Of a stretch of 49,451 bases of DNA, positions 32,001 to 43,952 are shown one piece after another. The first letter of the stretch is position 1, and each line of letters begins with the position of its first letter. The notes under the pieces are model-generated. The model searched no databases, was not told where the DNA came from, and saw only the letters and a program-made list of their open reading frames with translations. This DNA is from Alectoria sarmentosa (Eukaryota > Ascomycota > Lecanoromycetes > Lecanorales > Parmeliaceae): contig WOGZ01000251.1 in the NCBI GenBank assembly GCA_009733775.1, positions 1 to 49,451 on the forward strand, read 5' to 3'. The position numbers and the translations under genes were made by a program.

Positions 32001-34375
32001 TGAGTGGCTACTTGATGGGACCACGCTGGATGAGACAGTCGATTCCGGGCTGTTGGAACTACCTGATGAGGTAGTTGAGTGGCCGCTGGAGGTAGAAACT
32101 GACTTTGTGCTGCTTGAGCTGCTAGATGTACCCACACTGGATGAGACGGTCGACTTAATGCTCGAGGAACTGCTTGAAGGCAGGGTTGAGTGGCTGCTGG
32201 AAGTAGCAGTTGATAGCGCGCTGCTAGGACTGCTGCTCGTGGAGCTGGTGTAGCTTTTCGCAGTCACAGTAGCGGAAGACGAAGGGCTCGAGTGGCTGGT
32301 ACTGCTGCTGGACAAAGTTGTTGCCTTACTGCTTGATGGGGTGCTCTCTTGGCTGCTGCTCGAAGACGCAGCTGGCTTGCTGCTGGAGCTGCTCACGTGG
32401 CTGCTTGTTGACGATGTTGCAGGAGTACTACTTGATGCACTGCTTGATGCGCCAGTCGAGTGGCTGGTGCTGGAAGGAGTGCTTGAGTGACTGCTGCTGG
32501 CGCTTGAAACCGTCGTGCTAGAATGGCTGCTAATTGTACCAGTTGATTCACTGCTGCTTGATGCAGATGTCGAATGCACGCTTGTCGAAGAAGTGCTCAA
32601 GCTCGAGTGGGAGCTGACTGTTGATTGGACACTTGAGGAAACGCTGGATGCTGAGCTCGAAGACGAGATCTTACTGGACGATGATGAAGTTGGCTGCGCG
32701 GAACTCGATGAGGTAATCTAGTCACGGTTGTAAAGTCAGCCTTCTACCTCTTTGGTAATTTCGGTGTCTGAAATCAACAGAGCGATTGTGATTCTTGACG
32801 TATATTGTGGTATCAATAGCCAGGAGTACTTTTGAAAATACGAACCTTGCTGGTTGAAGAAATCGTGGAAGAGGATGAGGATGGGCGCTCCGAGCTGCTG
32901 GAAGAAGAAGTCTTGACCGAGTTGCTTGAGGACGATGTTTCTATCGAGCTGGAGCTACCGGAAGAGGTCTTGACCGAACTGCTCGAGGGCGATGACTGTA
33001 CCGAGCTTAAGCTGCTGGAAGACGACGGATGTACCGAACTGGAGCTGCCTGAAGAGGTCTTGACCGAACTGCTCGAGGGCAATGACTGTACCGAGCTTAA
33101 GCTGCTGGAAGACGACGGAAGTACGGAACTGGAGCTGCCTGAAGAGGTCTTGACCGAATTGCTAGAAGACGATGGTTGGACCGAGCTGGAGCTTCCGGAA
33201 GGCGATGTGTGTACCGAACTGGAACTGCCGGAAGAAGTCTTGACCACACTGCTCGAGGACGATGGTCGTAACGAGCTGGAACTGCCGGAGGAAGTCTTGA
33301 CCAAAGTGCTTGAGGAAGAAGATTGCTCTGAGCTCGACGACGATTTGCCGACGCTACTCGAGGACGATGGGTACACGGAACTTGAAGATATCTTGCTGGA
33401 GCTGGTTGAGGAGGTTGGTTGGACTGAACTTGACGACTTCTTGCTATGGTGCGCCGTGCTTGTTGAAGATATCCCGCTGGAGCTAGCAGACGATGATGGG
33501 TGCACCGAGCTGGAAGATATCTTGCTAGAGCTGACAGACGATGAAGATGGGTTCACCGAGCTAGAAGATATCTTGCTAGAGCTGACAGACGATGGAGATG
33601 GGTTCACCGAGCTAGAAGATATCTTGCTAGAGCTGACAGAGGATGAAGATGGGTTCACCGAACTGGAAGAGATCTTGCTGGAGCTGACAGACGATGAAGA
33701 TGGGCCCACCGAACTGGAAGAACTCTTGCTGAGGCTGGAGCTGCTGGCGACGGTAGGCTTATCGGAGCTGCTGGAGGAAGAGATCTTGCTGGAACTAGTA
33801 GACGACGAAGATGGGTGAACCGAGCTTGAAGAAATCTCGCTGGAGCTAGCAGACGATGATGAATGCACCGAGCTCGATGAAACCTCGCTGGAGCTAGCAG
33901 ACGATGAAGAAGGGTGCACGGAACTGGAAGAGATCTTGCTGGAGCTAGCAGACGATGAAGAAGGGTGCACCGAACTGGAGGAACTCTTGTCGGAGGTCAA
34001 TGTGCTCGATTGGGTACTGGATGGAGAGCTCGAGTGCGCGGAGGATGCGGAGGATGACAGATGGCTACTCGAGGAAGTAGCGGAAGAGGCAGTCGACAGA
34101 TGGCTGCTTGTTAGTGATGTTGAATGAATGGATGAGGACACACTACTAGAGTGAGTACTCGAGGAAGGAATGGACGAATGCTGGCTGCTCGAAGAAATGC
34201 TGACGGACGACGTCGATTGTTTTGAACCGGTCGTAGTCGTCGCGGGCGTGCTGGATGATGAACCAGCAGTGACTGTCACGGTTTTGGCAATACTGCATTC
34301 TGAGGTATCCTGCGATGCGAGGGGAGCTGCGGCAGCAAGTCCCAACAGGGAAGTAAGAAAGATCTTTGAATGCAT
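29025..34375 (-). CDS. Serine-rich mucin-like cell-wall protein
   Basis: Exon 1 (34375-32846) and exon 2 (32717-29025) are joined across a 128-nt intron with a GTTCGT donor and a GTGACTAG acceptor. The frame continues phase 0 from SSTSK into ITSSSSAQP, giving about 1740 aa. A signal peptide (MHSKIFLTSLLGLAAAAPLA) is followed by almost pure Ser/Thr with Val, Lys, Pro and Gln. The C-terminal 140 residues differ, with KGKGGKVSEIIVTSVSTFL and CDAC, and resemble flocculin/adhesin ends. A weak Ala/Ser terminus could be a GPI signal. Such proteins are heavily O-mannosylated surface adhesins or mucin sensors. In-frame repeats are listed separately. Antisense acidic frames are shadows. Because so much is repeat, assembly collapse and a different intron choice are possible. 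Confidence 0.75.
29601..29999 (-). repeat. 168-bp duplication with 231-bp period
   Basis: 29601-29768 and 29832-29999 are nearly identical, offset 231 bp (77 codons), so the reading frame of the serine-rich protein is kept. Few differences suggest recent duplication or gene conversion. Confidence 0.85.
30650..30845 (-). repeat. 63-bp in-frame repeats
   Basis: A 21-residue unit of the form SVSSTxSSxLSSSKTSSVPST recurs about three times here, with more diverged copies further out. Confidence 0.75.
33480..33731 (-). repeat. 51-bp in-frame repeats in exon 1
   Basis: 17-codon units begin at 33528, 33579, 33630 and 33681 (plus-strand coordinates), with a shorter 48-bp unit before. They encode SSSSVNPSSSSVSSSKI-like repeats. 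Confidence 0.9.
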
Positions 34376-34564
34376 CCTGTCACAATAGCACGACTGTAAA
34401 GAGAGAAAGTTTTTTTTTCAAGGATAGTAGGTCTGGTGACTCTGATTACCGGAATCAGAAGTCGAGAGAATGACAGCAGACAAGACGCGAGTGAAAGAGG
34501 GTGTAATGAGTGTACAATGAAAGATGATTTGAAAAAACGGAAGGGTTTGGGGACCTTCGCCCTT

Positions 34565-34571
34565 CTTATAC
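34565..34571 (-). promoter_or_regulatory. TATA-like element
   Basis: GTATAAG on the minus strand, about 190 bp upstream of the serine-rich gene start. It is a motif match only. Confidence 0.3.
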
Positions 34572-34982
34572 CCTTCAGGCCGCATGCTCGGCGGACTCTG
34601 ACGGTGGACCTTTCCGATCTCGCTATGTGTGACATAGCCATCGGGGGTCCAGATGCTGGAATTGACTTGTTCCAGATAGATTCGAATAGGCTTGGCAGAC
34701 GATGGCTCGCGGGTCTGTGGAAACTCCCAAGGTCGTAAAGAGGCAAAGTCCTTTCTGATGGGCGGGATTGTGAACCATTTTGTTAACTTTGAGCGATCAG
34801 AGTCATGTGTTGATTGGAGCCGGTGGCCAAAGGGGCCACTCCCAACTTGCCAAATTATTACAACAGCGCCATTCGCCATTTTCCAATTAATGTTGACAAA
34901 GTATTCACAAACAATATATAATCGAGACGTCAGGTCGTGGAACTCAGCAGAGGAAAGGCAGAACTAAGTCGGTGCAGACGAG

Positions 34983-35207
34983 ATGCAGAAGTTCCATCAT
35001 AAAAGCGGAAGCAAGATTCTCTCATTCTTGCCAAGAGTCGTAAGGCTTTGAGGCGTAGAGGCGGAGGCAGGCTTGAACGGAACCAAGCGGAGCCAAGCCA
35101 AAAAGCTATATCTATCCTACCAAAAACCAAAGTTCCAGCCTTCAGACCTTCCTGGAAGCTCAGATGATGACCTCTGGCAGGGCGAGAATGAATGGGACGA
35201 AGTCTGA
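34983..35207 (+). pseudogene. Small basic/acidic ORF with internal TGA
   Basis: From ATG 34983 the frame runs 22 codons to TGA (35049-35051), then continues in the same frame to TGA at 35205-35207. The second half (KKLYLSYQKPKFQPSDLP, then GSSDDDLWQGENEWDEV) has a sharply acidic Trp-containing end that looks like real protein, not noise. The family is not recognised. It may be a small gene broken by one nonsense mutation, or chance. Confidence 0.3.
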
Positions 35208-36375
35208 TGAGTAAGTAGCAAATGATGATTGATTCTATCTAGAAGCCTTCGGCAGGATACATGGTAGCTAACTATGCTACATTAGGCCTAGCTGCCAAAG
35301 AATTCCCGGCTGCACACCTTCCCAGGTCCATCCCAGAGCCTGTTCTTGAATGAAAAGGCACTCTCCAGATATGTGCAGCTGAACATCAAGCTTGTAAGAC
35401 TGGGCTTGAGCAAGCCTCATATCAGTAATCGCATTGAAGCTAACCTGACCGATCTGGCAGAGATGAACTGTTTCACTGCCGGTTGATGCCGCAGAGGAAA
35501 GCTTTGACTTTGCGTGACCGTAGGGTTCAGTTCAACGAATATGTGTCAGGTATATAAAGGATGGAGAATAGGGCTCGATTAAAATTATTGAGAAAAATAG
35601 AGTCTTTGCCGCTAAAGTTGATGGGGCTTACACGGATCCGCCCGGAAATGCAGTCTCCTGGGATATGCATTTTTGGAAGTCAGGTCTTTCATACTTCTTT
35701 ACTCCACAACAATGGTATAAAAACTTCGTATGAGTTTGTATTGAGCGAAGATTGCGGTATTTCAACTTTGGGGGTTTTAAACTGAAATTGGTTTGATAAA
35801 ATCTACCTAAATGAATTTGTATTGTGATTATTTCGATCATATTAACTCTCGAAGCTTTTAAAATCGTATAAGTAATACGCCCTCTCTTTCTCTTTTCTTT
35901 TTTCTTTCCCCACCCCCCCCCCTTCAATGTCTTCATAACACTGTTGTAAAGTGAACAAATATAATGTTCAAATCTCCAAGACTACCTATCTCTGGAGAGA
36001 ATGTTCCCCGGTAAATACGCATATCTGCTAAGATCCACGCAACAGCCCAGAAATTCTTGATGCTTGCTTGGCGCAGGCGTGACAGCCAAAGTTGTTGGAC
36101 TCGTGTTGTTGACATACAAATGGCTTCTACCCCTACGGCTGCCAACCGTTCTGGCAGCGCGTTTACGAGATCAGGAAGAACGTTTCAACCCCCAAGCTAC
36201 TTGCTCACTCGAGAGACCTAGACTTATGTATCACTGAATGGCAGGACTGCTAGATCCTTTGATTGCATGCATCTGTTGTAGCTTGTTCAAGTGCCGAATT
36301 ATCCGTGGATATACCAAAACTTCTGTCTTCATATCCGAACAGGCATGCCAAGAGTGGCCGCACTTCTCCAAGTCC

Positions 36376-37764
36376 TCACAGCAACCGCGCATACTTCATC
36401 CACTCCCTATTCCCATTCAGCCTCTCCATAGCATCATCTTCTAACCCAATCACGACTTCCAACCCCCCACCCATCTCCTCTGGTAGTCGAGGCAGGACAA
36501 CTTGCATCCCGTTGAACATACCACTCGACACGGTCCTCACTCTCTCGCACTTCCCACCCAGCGCCTCCCTCCAAGCAAAATCATACATCGGAAAGCCAGC
36601 CCACGAAGTCAATATCGAACACGTCTTCAAAACGTCCGTGAAAACCAAGGGCAACAGCAGAGACGGATTGGGCACGCTATCGATCATGCCGATCAGCGAA
36701 TCCAGATAGCTTGCGTCAACCTGGTCGGTCCCTTTGCGTATCACGAGCGCGACATCTGCGAGACTGGCCTCGAGAAGAGACTTGATTGGGAGGCGAGAAT
36801 CTTGAAACCCGAAGACGCTGGCGAGGAGATCTGGCGTCAGAGGTGGATCCATCGTTTTTCGCGCATTGAGTGGCGAGCTGAATATGGATACGAAGTCCGT
36901 AATGAAGTTCTCGTGGGCATAGGTGGCAGCCATGATGGATCGCCAAACGAGGGCGCTGATGGCGGTGTTGGTGGAGATCCAGCTATAGACTGTTTGAGGA
37001 GAGGAAGAATTGCTTGGCGGCGTGACTTCCTTGAGCGCTGAGATTGAGTCAGGAGAAAAGTGGAAGATCTGAGTCTTTAGAGTTCGAGTCAATCCCGGCG
37101 GCAAGGCGGTCGGTATTTCAGGTAGTAGGAGGAATTCGGGATGATCCTCTATTCTCCCTCCTTTGGCGCCAGAGAACGTCGACAGGCGTGACCTCTCGAA
37201 AGCGGACGCAGACAGGGTGAAGGGGTCGTCAAGGCTGTTGACTGCTGGATCTTGTATGGCGCGGCAATGATAGGCCCACACTCTAAGTATTGTAGTGATG
37301 GCTGTTCCATCAAGAGCTCCGTGCCAAACGGATAGGCCAAGAAGCAACCCTCCAGTAATCAGGTTGGCTTGCACGAGGAACACGGGTACTGGGGATTCTG
37401 GAACCGCAAACACAGCTGTCGGGCACAGCAACCCGCCGTCAAGACCTTGCTGAAAGCCTTGCGACCGTATTTCCTCGAAGTTCAAACTGCTGTTTGTTAG
37501 GTCTTTGACTGTGAGCAGATTGATGTGTTTTTGACGAAGGTCTTTGGTTTCCCTTCCGTTGGAGTCGGTCACCGAAACGACCATGCTATTCAAGAGAGTA
37601 ATCTTGGATGCTGTTAATTCCAAACCTTGGCGCAGGATCTGTATGACCTGATCATGAGAAGCGCCAGAGCGAAGTCGGAAACAAAGGATGAAGCGAACGT
37701 AGGCTTGCGGAGAGATCTGTTCCAGCGTAGAGAGATGATGTTCATTCGCCGGGAAGTCCTCCAT
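36376..37764 (-). CDS. BAHD-family acyltransferase
   Basis: A single-exon frame of 462 aa, the typical size. The catalytic HxxxD motif is HGALDG (H148, D152), where the His acts as general base for acyl transfer from acyl-CoA to an alcohol or amine. A DFAWREALG segment near 395 replaces the structural DFGWG motif, as commonly seen in fungal members such as trichothecene 3-O-acetyltransferase relatives. The enzyme is expected to be cytosolic, in secondary metabolism or detoxification. No polyketide or terpene synthase or P450 lies in the window, so it is not visibly part of a cluster. The start MEDFPANEHHLSTLEQISPQ matches the family N-terminus. Substrate cannot be predicted. Confidence 0.82.
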   Translation of the reverse strand: MEDFPANEHHLSTLEQISPQAYVRFILCFRLRSGASHDQVIQILRQGLELTASKITLLNSMVVSVTDSNGRETKDLRQKHINLLTVKDLTNSSLNFEEIRSQGFQQGLDGGLLCPTAVFAVPESPVPVFLVQANLITGGLLLGLSVWHGALDGTAITTILRVWAYHCRAIQDPAVNSLDDPFTLSASAFERSRLSTFSGAKGGRIEDHPEFLLLPEIPTALPPGLTRTLKTQIFHFSPDSISALKEVTPPSNSSSPQTVYSWISTNTAISALVWRSIMAATYAHENFITDFVSIFSSPLNARKTMDPPLTPDLLASVFGFQDSRLPIKSLLEASLADVALVIRKGTDQVDASYLDSLIGMIDSVPNPSLLLPLVFTDVLKTCSILTSWAGFPMYDFAWREALGGKCERVRTVSSGMFNGMQVVLPRLPEEMGGGLEVVIGLEDDAMERLNGNREWMKYARLL

Positions 37765-39196
37765 CGTTGAGCAGATCTCCTTTCACCACCTTGAACGTCG
37801 TCCTTGGAGAGAGAGCTGGAGAGAATGTCAGAGAGAGAGTTGAAGAAAGAGTTGATGGCTTTAACAGCTGCCACTATCACGTTAGCACGGTCGTTTCAGA
37901 GACACTTGCGTACTGCGAGGGCCCGATTTCAATTAGTTCTCACAGGTTAATAGCCGAAGTAGGACAAGCGCTCATCGGTCCCGCCGCAAGGTTTACGAAT
38001 CGTCGTGCAGCATCGCCTTTTGCCAGGATCTATAGTTTCATCTAAACGGTGTGTCAATATGTTGCAATCTGGGTACAACACTGACTATGGTAAGTCTATG
38101 CACCGTGAAGGCCATGTATGCGATGGTGCCAAGCCACACCAGGACTAATCGGGTCCGTATGTGAGGTGGCAGGAGGCCTACAAGCGTGACACCTGTCAAT
38201 ATAAGAGTGGCTCAGTGTGTGAAATAAGCGAAATAAATGATACCCATTTCATAATGTGAGAGTCACTAGATGTGGTAGATGGTATCCAACTGCGTTTTCA
38301 GATGATGCTCCAAGAGCTTTTGCAGAAAACGCTATTGACACATCTCAATTCTCTGGTGGCGCCCCACGTAAGATTCCCAGAAATTGATCAGAGGGGGGAC
38401 TCGAAGAAGACCTTCAATTTCAACTTCCGTGACGGTTTCATGATCGAGCATTGCAGAAGTACTCTCTTCTTGATTTAGGCTTGCCGCCGATGTGTCCAAT
38501 TGCGATTGTGTAACCCGGGAATCTGTGCCAAGATCGACCTCTTGAGCGTCGGTCAACGAACACACATCCCGAATTAGACTCAATCGCTGATTGTCTGGGC
38601 AGCGATCGTTCGGGATTACTCTTTACGAGTCTCAACATCGCTAATTGACGAATATCGTTTCTCGGATGTACACTTCTGGCCTCAAGTAGAGCGGATGGTC
38701 TCTGAATTCTTCAGCCAGCCCTCTACCGTGTTCCCACCTCAGCATCAGGAGATACTGAGGACAATGGCAATTGGGTCGCAAGATACATAGGCCAAAACCT
38801 AGTCCGACGAGCATCAGCATTAAATTTCCACCTGTTGGCGCATAGTGCCGAACGTCTAGTCAAATATCCTAGTACTCTTTGAGGCTGCGCTCCGTAGCTT
38901 ATAGAAGCAGGATTTCAAGTCATCCAAACATAGAGTCATAAATATTCCTGGTAATTCAAAATGGCACGAAGTAAGCGACTAATCAAATTTGCTCTAACAC
39001 AACACATCATGTCCATTTTCCAATTCAAAGTAATCGCAGTGACTAATCGCCCTCACGCTGCAGAGCCACATCATCATTATCTTGAAAAAAGCTATGCTCA
39101 GCTCGCACGGTAGAAGAGTCACTGCCTTCACATCAGCAGCGTTTGTCTTCTTGTCTCCCCTTTCCCTTTCAGCGTCAGCCTCGAGACTTCCAGCAT
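37765..39196. other. Intergenic, one unassigned frame
   Basis: A minus-strand frame at 38583-38332 has a natural residue mix (SMLDHETVTEVEIEGLLR-like) but no start context or homologue I know. It could be an exon relic. Other frames (37767-38045, 38272-38478) are unsupported. Confidence 0.4.
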
Positions 39197-42100
39197 CTAG
39201 ACGTAAAACATCATGTTCTTCAGATCCTCATGGACTTTTATCCTCTCCTGCAAACCACGACAAAGCTCGTCTCGCTGTGCGTCGGTCATTGCCGTCTTAT
39301 CAGTCGTCGTGGATTCCGAGTCAGTCGGGACCTCGGCAAGGTAGCGTCCCGCCCTCTCACACGCAATGTCGGCATAGTAAACAGGCGCGGGGATACTGAC
39401 AGCTTTGGTGGCGCGGCCGAAGAGGTAGCACAAACTGTGCGTCAGTCGCTCCAGCCTGTCAGCTGGTTGGATGCCAGGTTCGATAGCTTCGTGGACGGAG
39501 TTGAGCTTGATGTTTGTGAAGATCTCATCCCAAAGAACGTAGTAATGGGCAGGGCGAGCAGTGCCCTTGATAGCGGTATGCGACTGAAGGAAAAAGTCCC
39601 AGTTGCGCGCTTCGGTGATACCACGGTCCACAACAAACCCTCTTTCGGGATTGCCATTTTCGTCTCTAGCAGGGTGTTCTTTAGGAGGGAAGAAGCGGGT
39701 GTGATGACGTTTGCCGACGATGATGAGAGTGAACCTAGGTGGGGTTTGGTCAACTGCGACGTAGTGTCTTTCGCTAGCTTCTCGCATGTGTTTCAATTCC
39801 TCGTCAAGTACTTGTTTGTACTGGCTCTCGGAAACACCGTCACGGTAGACGAGGATATTCTCTGGATAGACGTTGTGATGTTTACTCCACAGCTTGAGTC
39901 GCGTTACAAGCATGTCCCTGATCTTGTCCAGCATCTCTTGACCTTTACGCACTTGGACACGCAGATCCACTGGCCATTGCGCAAGATTCTTGTCAATGCT
40001 GGCAACCATGGAAGCGACACTTGCCTTCCCAGAACCGGGCGATGGATGTACTACATCTATTCCTACAACCATGGTTCTGCCTTGTGAAATGATCCCTATA
40101 TCGACGTCGTTGAGTTTGTGATTGGTGCCTCCAAGCTTCAGGTTGAATTTCAGTGCCACGTTGGCGAGATACGTGCCATTGACTTTGAGGAATTTGTCAC
40201 CTCTGCCAATAACACACACCGTATGAATGCCTTCAGTCACATCAGAACAATGTTTGATCCGATTGTAGAGCACGGTATCTTTGGTTGGTAAGATGACAAG
40301 AAGGATGTCCATTCGTTGACGGTGAGCTTCTCGAATTTTTCCTTCAATAGTGCCGCCGTGAATGCGGTCAGTAAAGTCTTGTCCCCTGTGAGATTTGAGG
40401 GTCCATTCCTGCAGCGGATTGCCCGTGACGATACCACAGTTTCCGAGAATGTTCTTAAACGTGGAAATGGCCAAGCCATATGTGTCAGGCGCAGAGGCGG
40501 AACTCGAGTCTTGAAGTCTTAGGCAGCCCCAATTATTCAGCTTTTTCTCCGTGGCCTTTGGTACTGGGTCCTCGAATTTTACATTCAACATATTCCATCC
40601 TCCACGCACCGGGCCCGCAGACACGTTACCCTTGTACAGAACAGGGGGCAAATTCAATATTCGCCCGCAGACTTTGATCATTTTGTCATCAATTTTGAGA
40701 CCAAATTGTTGCTGGTTAGATTAGTATACGTTTGTGGCATTCTATGACTGGTCTCACCATTTTAGACCCTTCTGGGCATAGACCCAAAGCTGGAAGGCCT
40801 TTGAACTTGATAGACGCAGCATTTTGAAAGGGGGGGCGAACCGCAAAGCTCAACATTGCGTCTGTTTGATCAGGGGTGAGCTTCGCTAGCTGACTGTTGC
40901 GAGTTCTTTTTAGCGCGTCTCTCTGAATGCTGCCTCATTGGAGCTAGTCAGACATACCCAGGCTCAACAGTACACGCCTCAGCCGGCACGTAAACGGGAT
41001 CTCTCCTTGATCCGAAATTGATCACTGGATATCTGCCCTCTGTATCTGATGTGACGTTGTGCTCTGAGAGAGATTAGCAGAAGATGAGAAACGGAGCCAC
41101 AGGTAGAAGTACTGCTCGCGAAGAACTCATCAACACTGATGTATTTATGCTTTATGACGCCCTTTGCGTCTTCTAACTTGTACCTTTGTCTCGAAAAGTC
41201 CCTTTTGTCATCGAAATAGAACCATACTTGTGACGGTGGGGCCGCAAACAGTTCAACGTGGGGAGGAGGGTTTTCTCCACCGCCATCTTGTGGAGATGCG
41301 AACCCTTTGACTGATCGTACTTTTGTGATTTTGTTGCCGTTCTCATCCCTCAGGTACTCGGTTCTCAATTTTACGCCCTTGAGAAAAGCCTCAAGCTTTA
41401 GCCAGTCCTTCTTATCATTTCCTAGCTGGTTTTTTATGCTTTTCCAGTTTTCGATCAATTTAAGCAACGTTACGGCCTCATAAAAAGCCCCGTGACTGAC
41501 ATTGACATTCACAAGTGTGCGAAAGTTTGCAAGCCGTACGCTCAAGAAGTAGCCCCGAATGGCTTGGAGACCCTCTCCGAGAGCCAGCTTTTCTGTTTCT
41601 TTGTCATTTGCCCTCGTATAGGCTCTGTTGGCCCCAATGACAGTGATCGTACGAGTAGACTTGGCGTGATGGCCAAGAAGGATGTTGAGCGCTTGCAACA
41701 TTGACTCTCGGTGCTCGTATCGCGTAACATTCTCCGTGGAGGCCAAGAAATCCTGGAGTGCTGATATTTTGAGAGGTGGAAGCGTCTCCGCGATGCGTAG
41801 CCTGTATTTTGGTGGATTACTCCCTAGTGCATTGTCATTCTCGTGGAAGTATTTGATCTCTGGATGCCACAGGTGTTGTGGAATTTGTCCAGAACAGATC
41901 AGATTCGCCCTGAAATCAGTGGTAATGTGGATTTTTGGCTTCAAGTTTTGGGACTCCAAATAGCTCACCAGGAGCCTAATGATCTGTTTTAGCTTCTTGC
42001 TCTTGGGTTCAGGAAGCTTTTTTCCCTCCTTGTCGTATACGGCATCGATCGTGATGCTGTAACGATGCAGAATGAGCTCAAGCGGCAAGGTTGTTGGGAA

Positions 42101-42602
42101 GTAGTTGGTCTCGAATTCGACTAAACGTCCTTTGGTGCCGTAAAACGGCCGATACGGGTTTTGTACGGCTGTACGTGTGACGCTCGTAAAGTTTCTGACA
42201 AGAGCATTTTCGTTCTTCATTTCGGCATCCAGTTCTGCAGAGATGGCCCTGTTCAAACAGCCAACCCGGTCAGAGGACACCAGGAACCAAGCTGATAGGG
42301 AAAAAACAACTCACGGTAAAGCCGCAGACGAGCCAACGTCTCCATGCCCACCACGACTGCTCCCTTGAAAGCATTTCTTCGCGATATGTCCACGCTTGCC
42401 ACACTTAAGAGACAAGTCAGCGTGGAAGCGCGATCAAGCTGAATGATATTACCTTATCACATATTGGACCACCTCCCCTGTCTCTATCCCCTCCTTTTCC
42501 TCCATGATTCTTGTCTCTGGATGGACCTCCCTTGCGTTCTTGATGGAAAGGAGTGTTCTGACTACTGCTATACGAACCTTGATTGCCTGGTTGACGCGAC
42601 AT
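39197..42602 (-). CDS. Argonaute with N-terminal CCHC zinc knuckle
   Basis: Six exons: 42602-42453, 42403-42315, 42248-41113, 41063-40958, 40893-40758 and 40711-39197, totalling 1043 aa. The introns are 46-66 nt with GT..AG ends, and most have CTRA-type branch sites. The N-terminus is Gly/Arg/Asp-rich and holds a zinc knuckle C48-x2-C51-x4-H56-x4-C61, split by intron 1. An N domain and linker follow, then PAZ (EFFASKHNV, then YPVINFGSRRDPVYVPAEAC at about 452-490), then a MID/PIWI module. The slicer tetrad is intact: D758 (GIDVVHP), E798 (GQEML, 40 residues on), D830 (RDGVSE) and H928 (AHYYVLWDE). It should cut target RNA guided by small RNA, as QDE-2 does in quelling. The last residues end in MMFYV, close to the usual Argonaute end. 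No Dicer or RdRP is in the window. Confidence 0.93.
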
Positions 42603-43952
42603 TGAAGTTACCGTGCTTGGAAATTCGTGTAATTGTTGGCCCGGAAAACAGTAGAGTGCAACTGAATGCGAGACAGCCAAAGGCGAAGGTTCAATGAGAT
42701 AGTCAGAGTACAGCAAAAGTATGTGTTGGCGAGCGAAGTTGAGAACAAGGTGCTATTTGAATTGAGATCGGTGTTTGCTACACGGAGAAAACTGACACGA
42801 AGCTGGATGGCCAACGACAAAAGCAAACATGGACGACGAAAGAAGCAAACACAACAATCAGCGTTCTCATTTTCTGATTGTGGAGCAACTATTGGAGGCG
42901 ATACACCCAGCCTAGGTGTCAAAGGCAGAACGACTTACCTACTGTCAACCACATGCTTTCGTTGCACCAATACATTTCTTGATGCACGTGTTCTTGGCAG
43001 TCAGGTAACAGTCCTTGCCTCTGATTTCGGGCCACCCTTATTTCCAGGCTTTAGGTCGTACAGAAATCCAGGACCGCATGTAGCCTTCCCAGTCCGAATG
43101 AACCGACCTCTCAATTCTGCATAGGAGCTCGGTTTCTTTCTCCAGCACGTAGAAGTCACCCTAATTCCCAGCTGTGGCAGAGATCTTGACAACCACACTT
43201 CATTACCAGGTAGGGAAAGGGATTCATCCCCAGAATTCTTTCGTTCACAACGAGAAATGCTTCGATTTTGAGCGATCGACAGCGAAATAAGCCTCCGTTG
43301 CTACTAATATTGTCGATGTATACAAGCTTGGTACCACTTTAGCTGACATCTTTATGGCAGCTTCCCCGCCAAATAAGTCGGTCTACCGCCTGGTCCAGCG
43401 AGGTCACTGAAAGGAGGAGTGTTTTCTATAAAACGACGTTTAGCAAACTTGTGGAAGGAACCATCGCGTGATATAGAAGGGGCGCCACATGGCATTGTGG
43501 AGAATCTTGTGTCTAAAGTGCAAGAAGATGCGAGACATAAATTCTTAGGAAGATCTTTGTTGAGACCTCTTGCGTGACGAGAAAAGAGCGCCGCTGTAAA
43601 TGTGTCTGCGCGAGCCGACTCTTTAGCTTCCCAATCGCCGCTACCTTAAATGCACCTTCCTATTTCGGCGATCCCTACGGGTGAGCCCCACTTGGGTTCC
43701 CCGCAAGGGAACACGTGCTCCATTCTTGATTATCGCGACAGATGGTAAAGCGCATTTCGACCTCTATATTGAGCTTCACCTCATCTCTCTCCTGAACTCC
43801 ACCTCTCGAAGCTTCGTCCCTCAAATCAAGGGTTACAGATCGCGGCGCTGAAAATTCGCTCCTGCTCTCTTCGGGTCCCGATCCCATTTCTCCCCATGAA
43901 GGCTTTGAGCACAACATACCTCTGGAAAAAGGATTGAGTCCACACGGTCACG
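42603..43952. other. Intergenic, nothing recognised
   Basis: This is the upstream region of the Argonaute gene (-) and of the methyltransferase gene (+), so it may hold both promoters. A 152-codon plus-strand frame (42666-43124) and minus-strand frames at 43001-43198 and 43675-43917 have no recognisable content. Confidence 0.5.

Larger units (their letters stand above)
34376..36375. other. Intergenic; one small broken frame
   Basis: The serine-rich gene promoter lies at the left. A 74-codon plus-strand frame with an internal stop lies at 34983-35207 and is listed separately. A C-rich run lies at about 35910-35921. Small frames at 35561-36145 are unsupported. Nothing else is recognised. Confidence 0.45.

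Noticed and set aside
34418..34879. 153-codon minus-strand frame upstream of the serine-rich gene
   Set aside because: It lies over the promoter and leader, has no family features, and ends just before the real start.
40930..40957. A 28-nt intron in Argonaute ending at the nearest AG
   Set aside because: Too short for a fungal intron. The 64-nt alternative (40894-40957) restores the expected PGQ-KLTPDQT junction.
42666..43124. 152-codon plus-strand frame upstream of Argonaute
   Set aside because: No recognisable motif or start context, and it covers the Argonaute promoter region.
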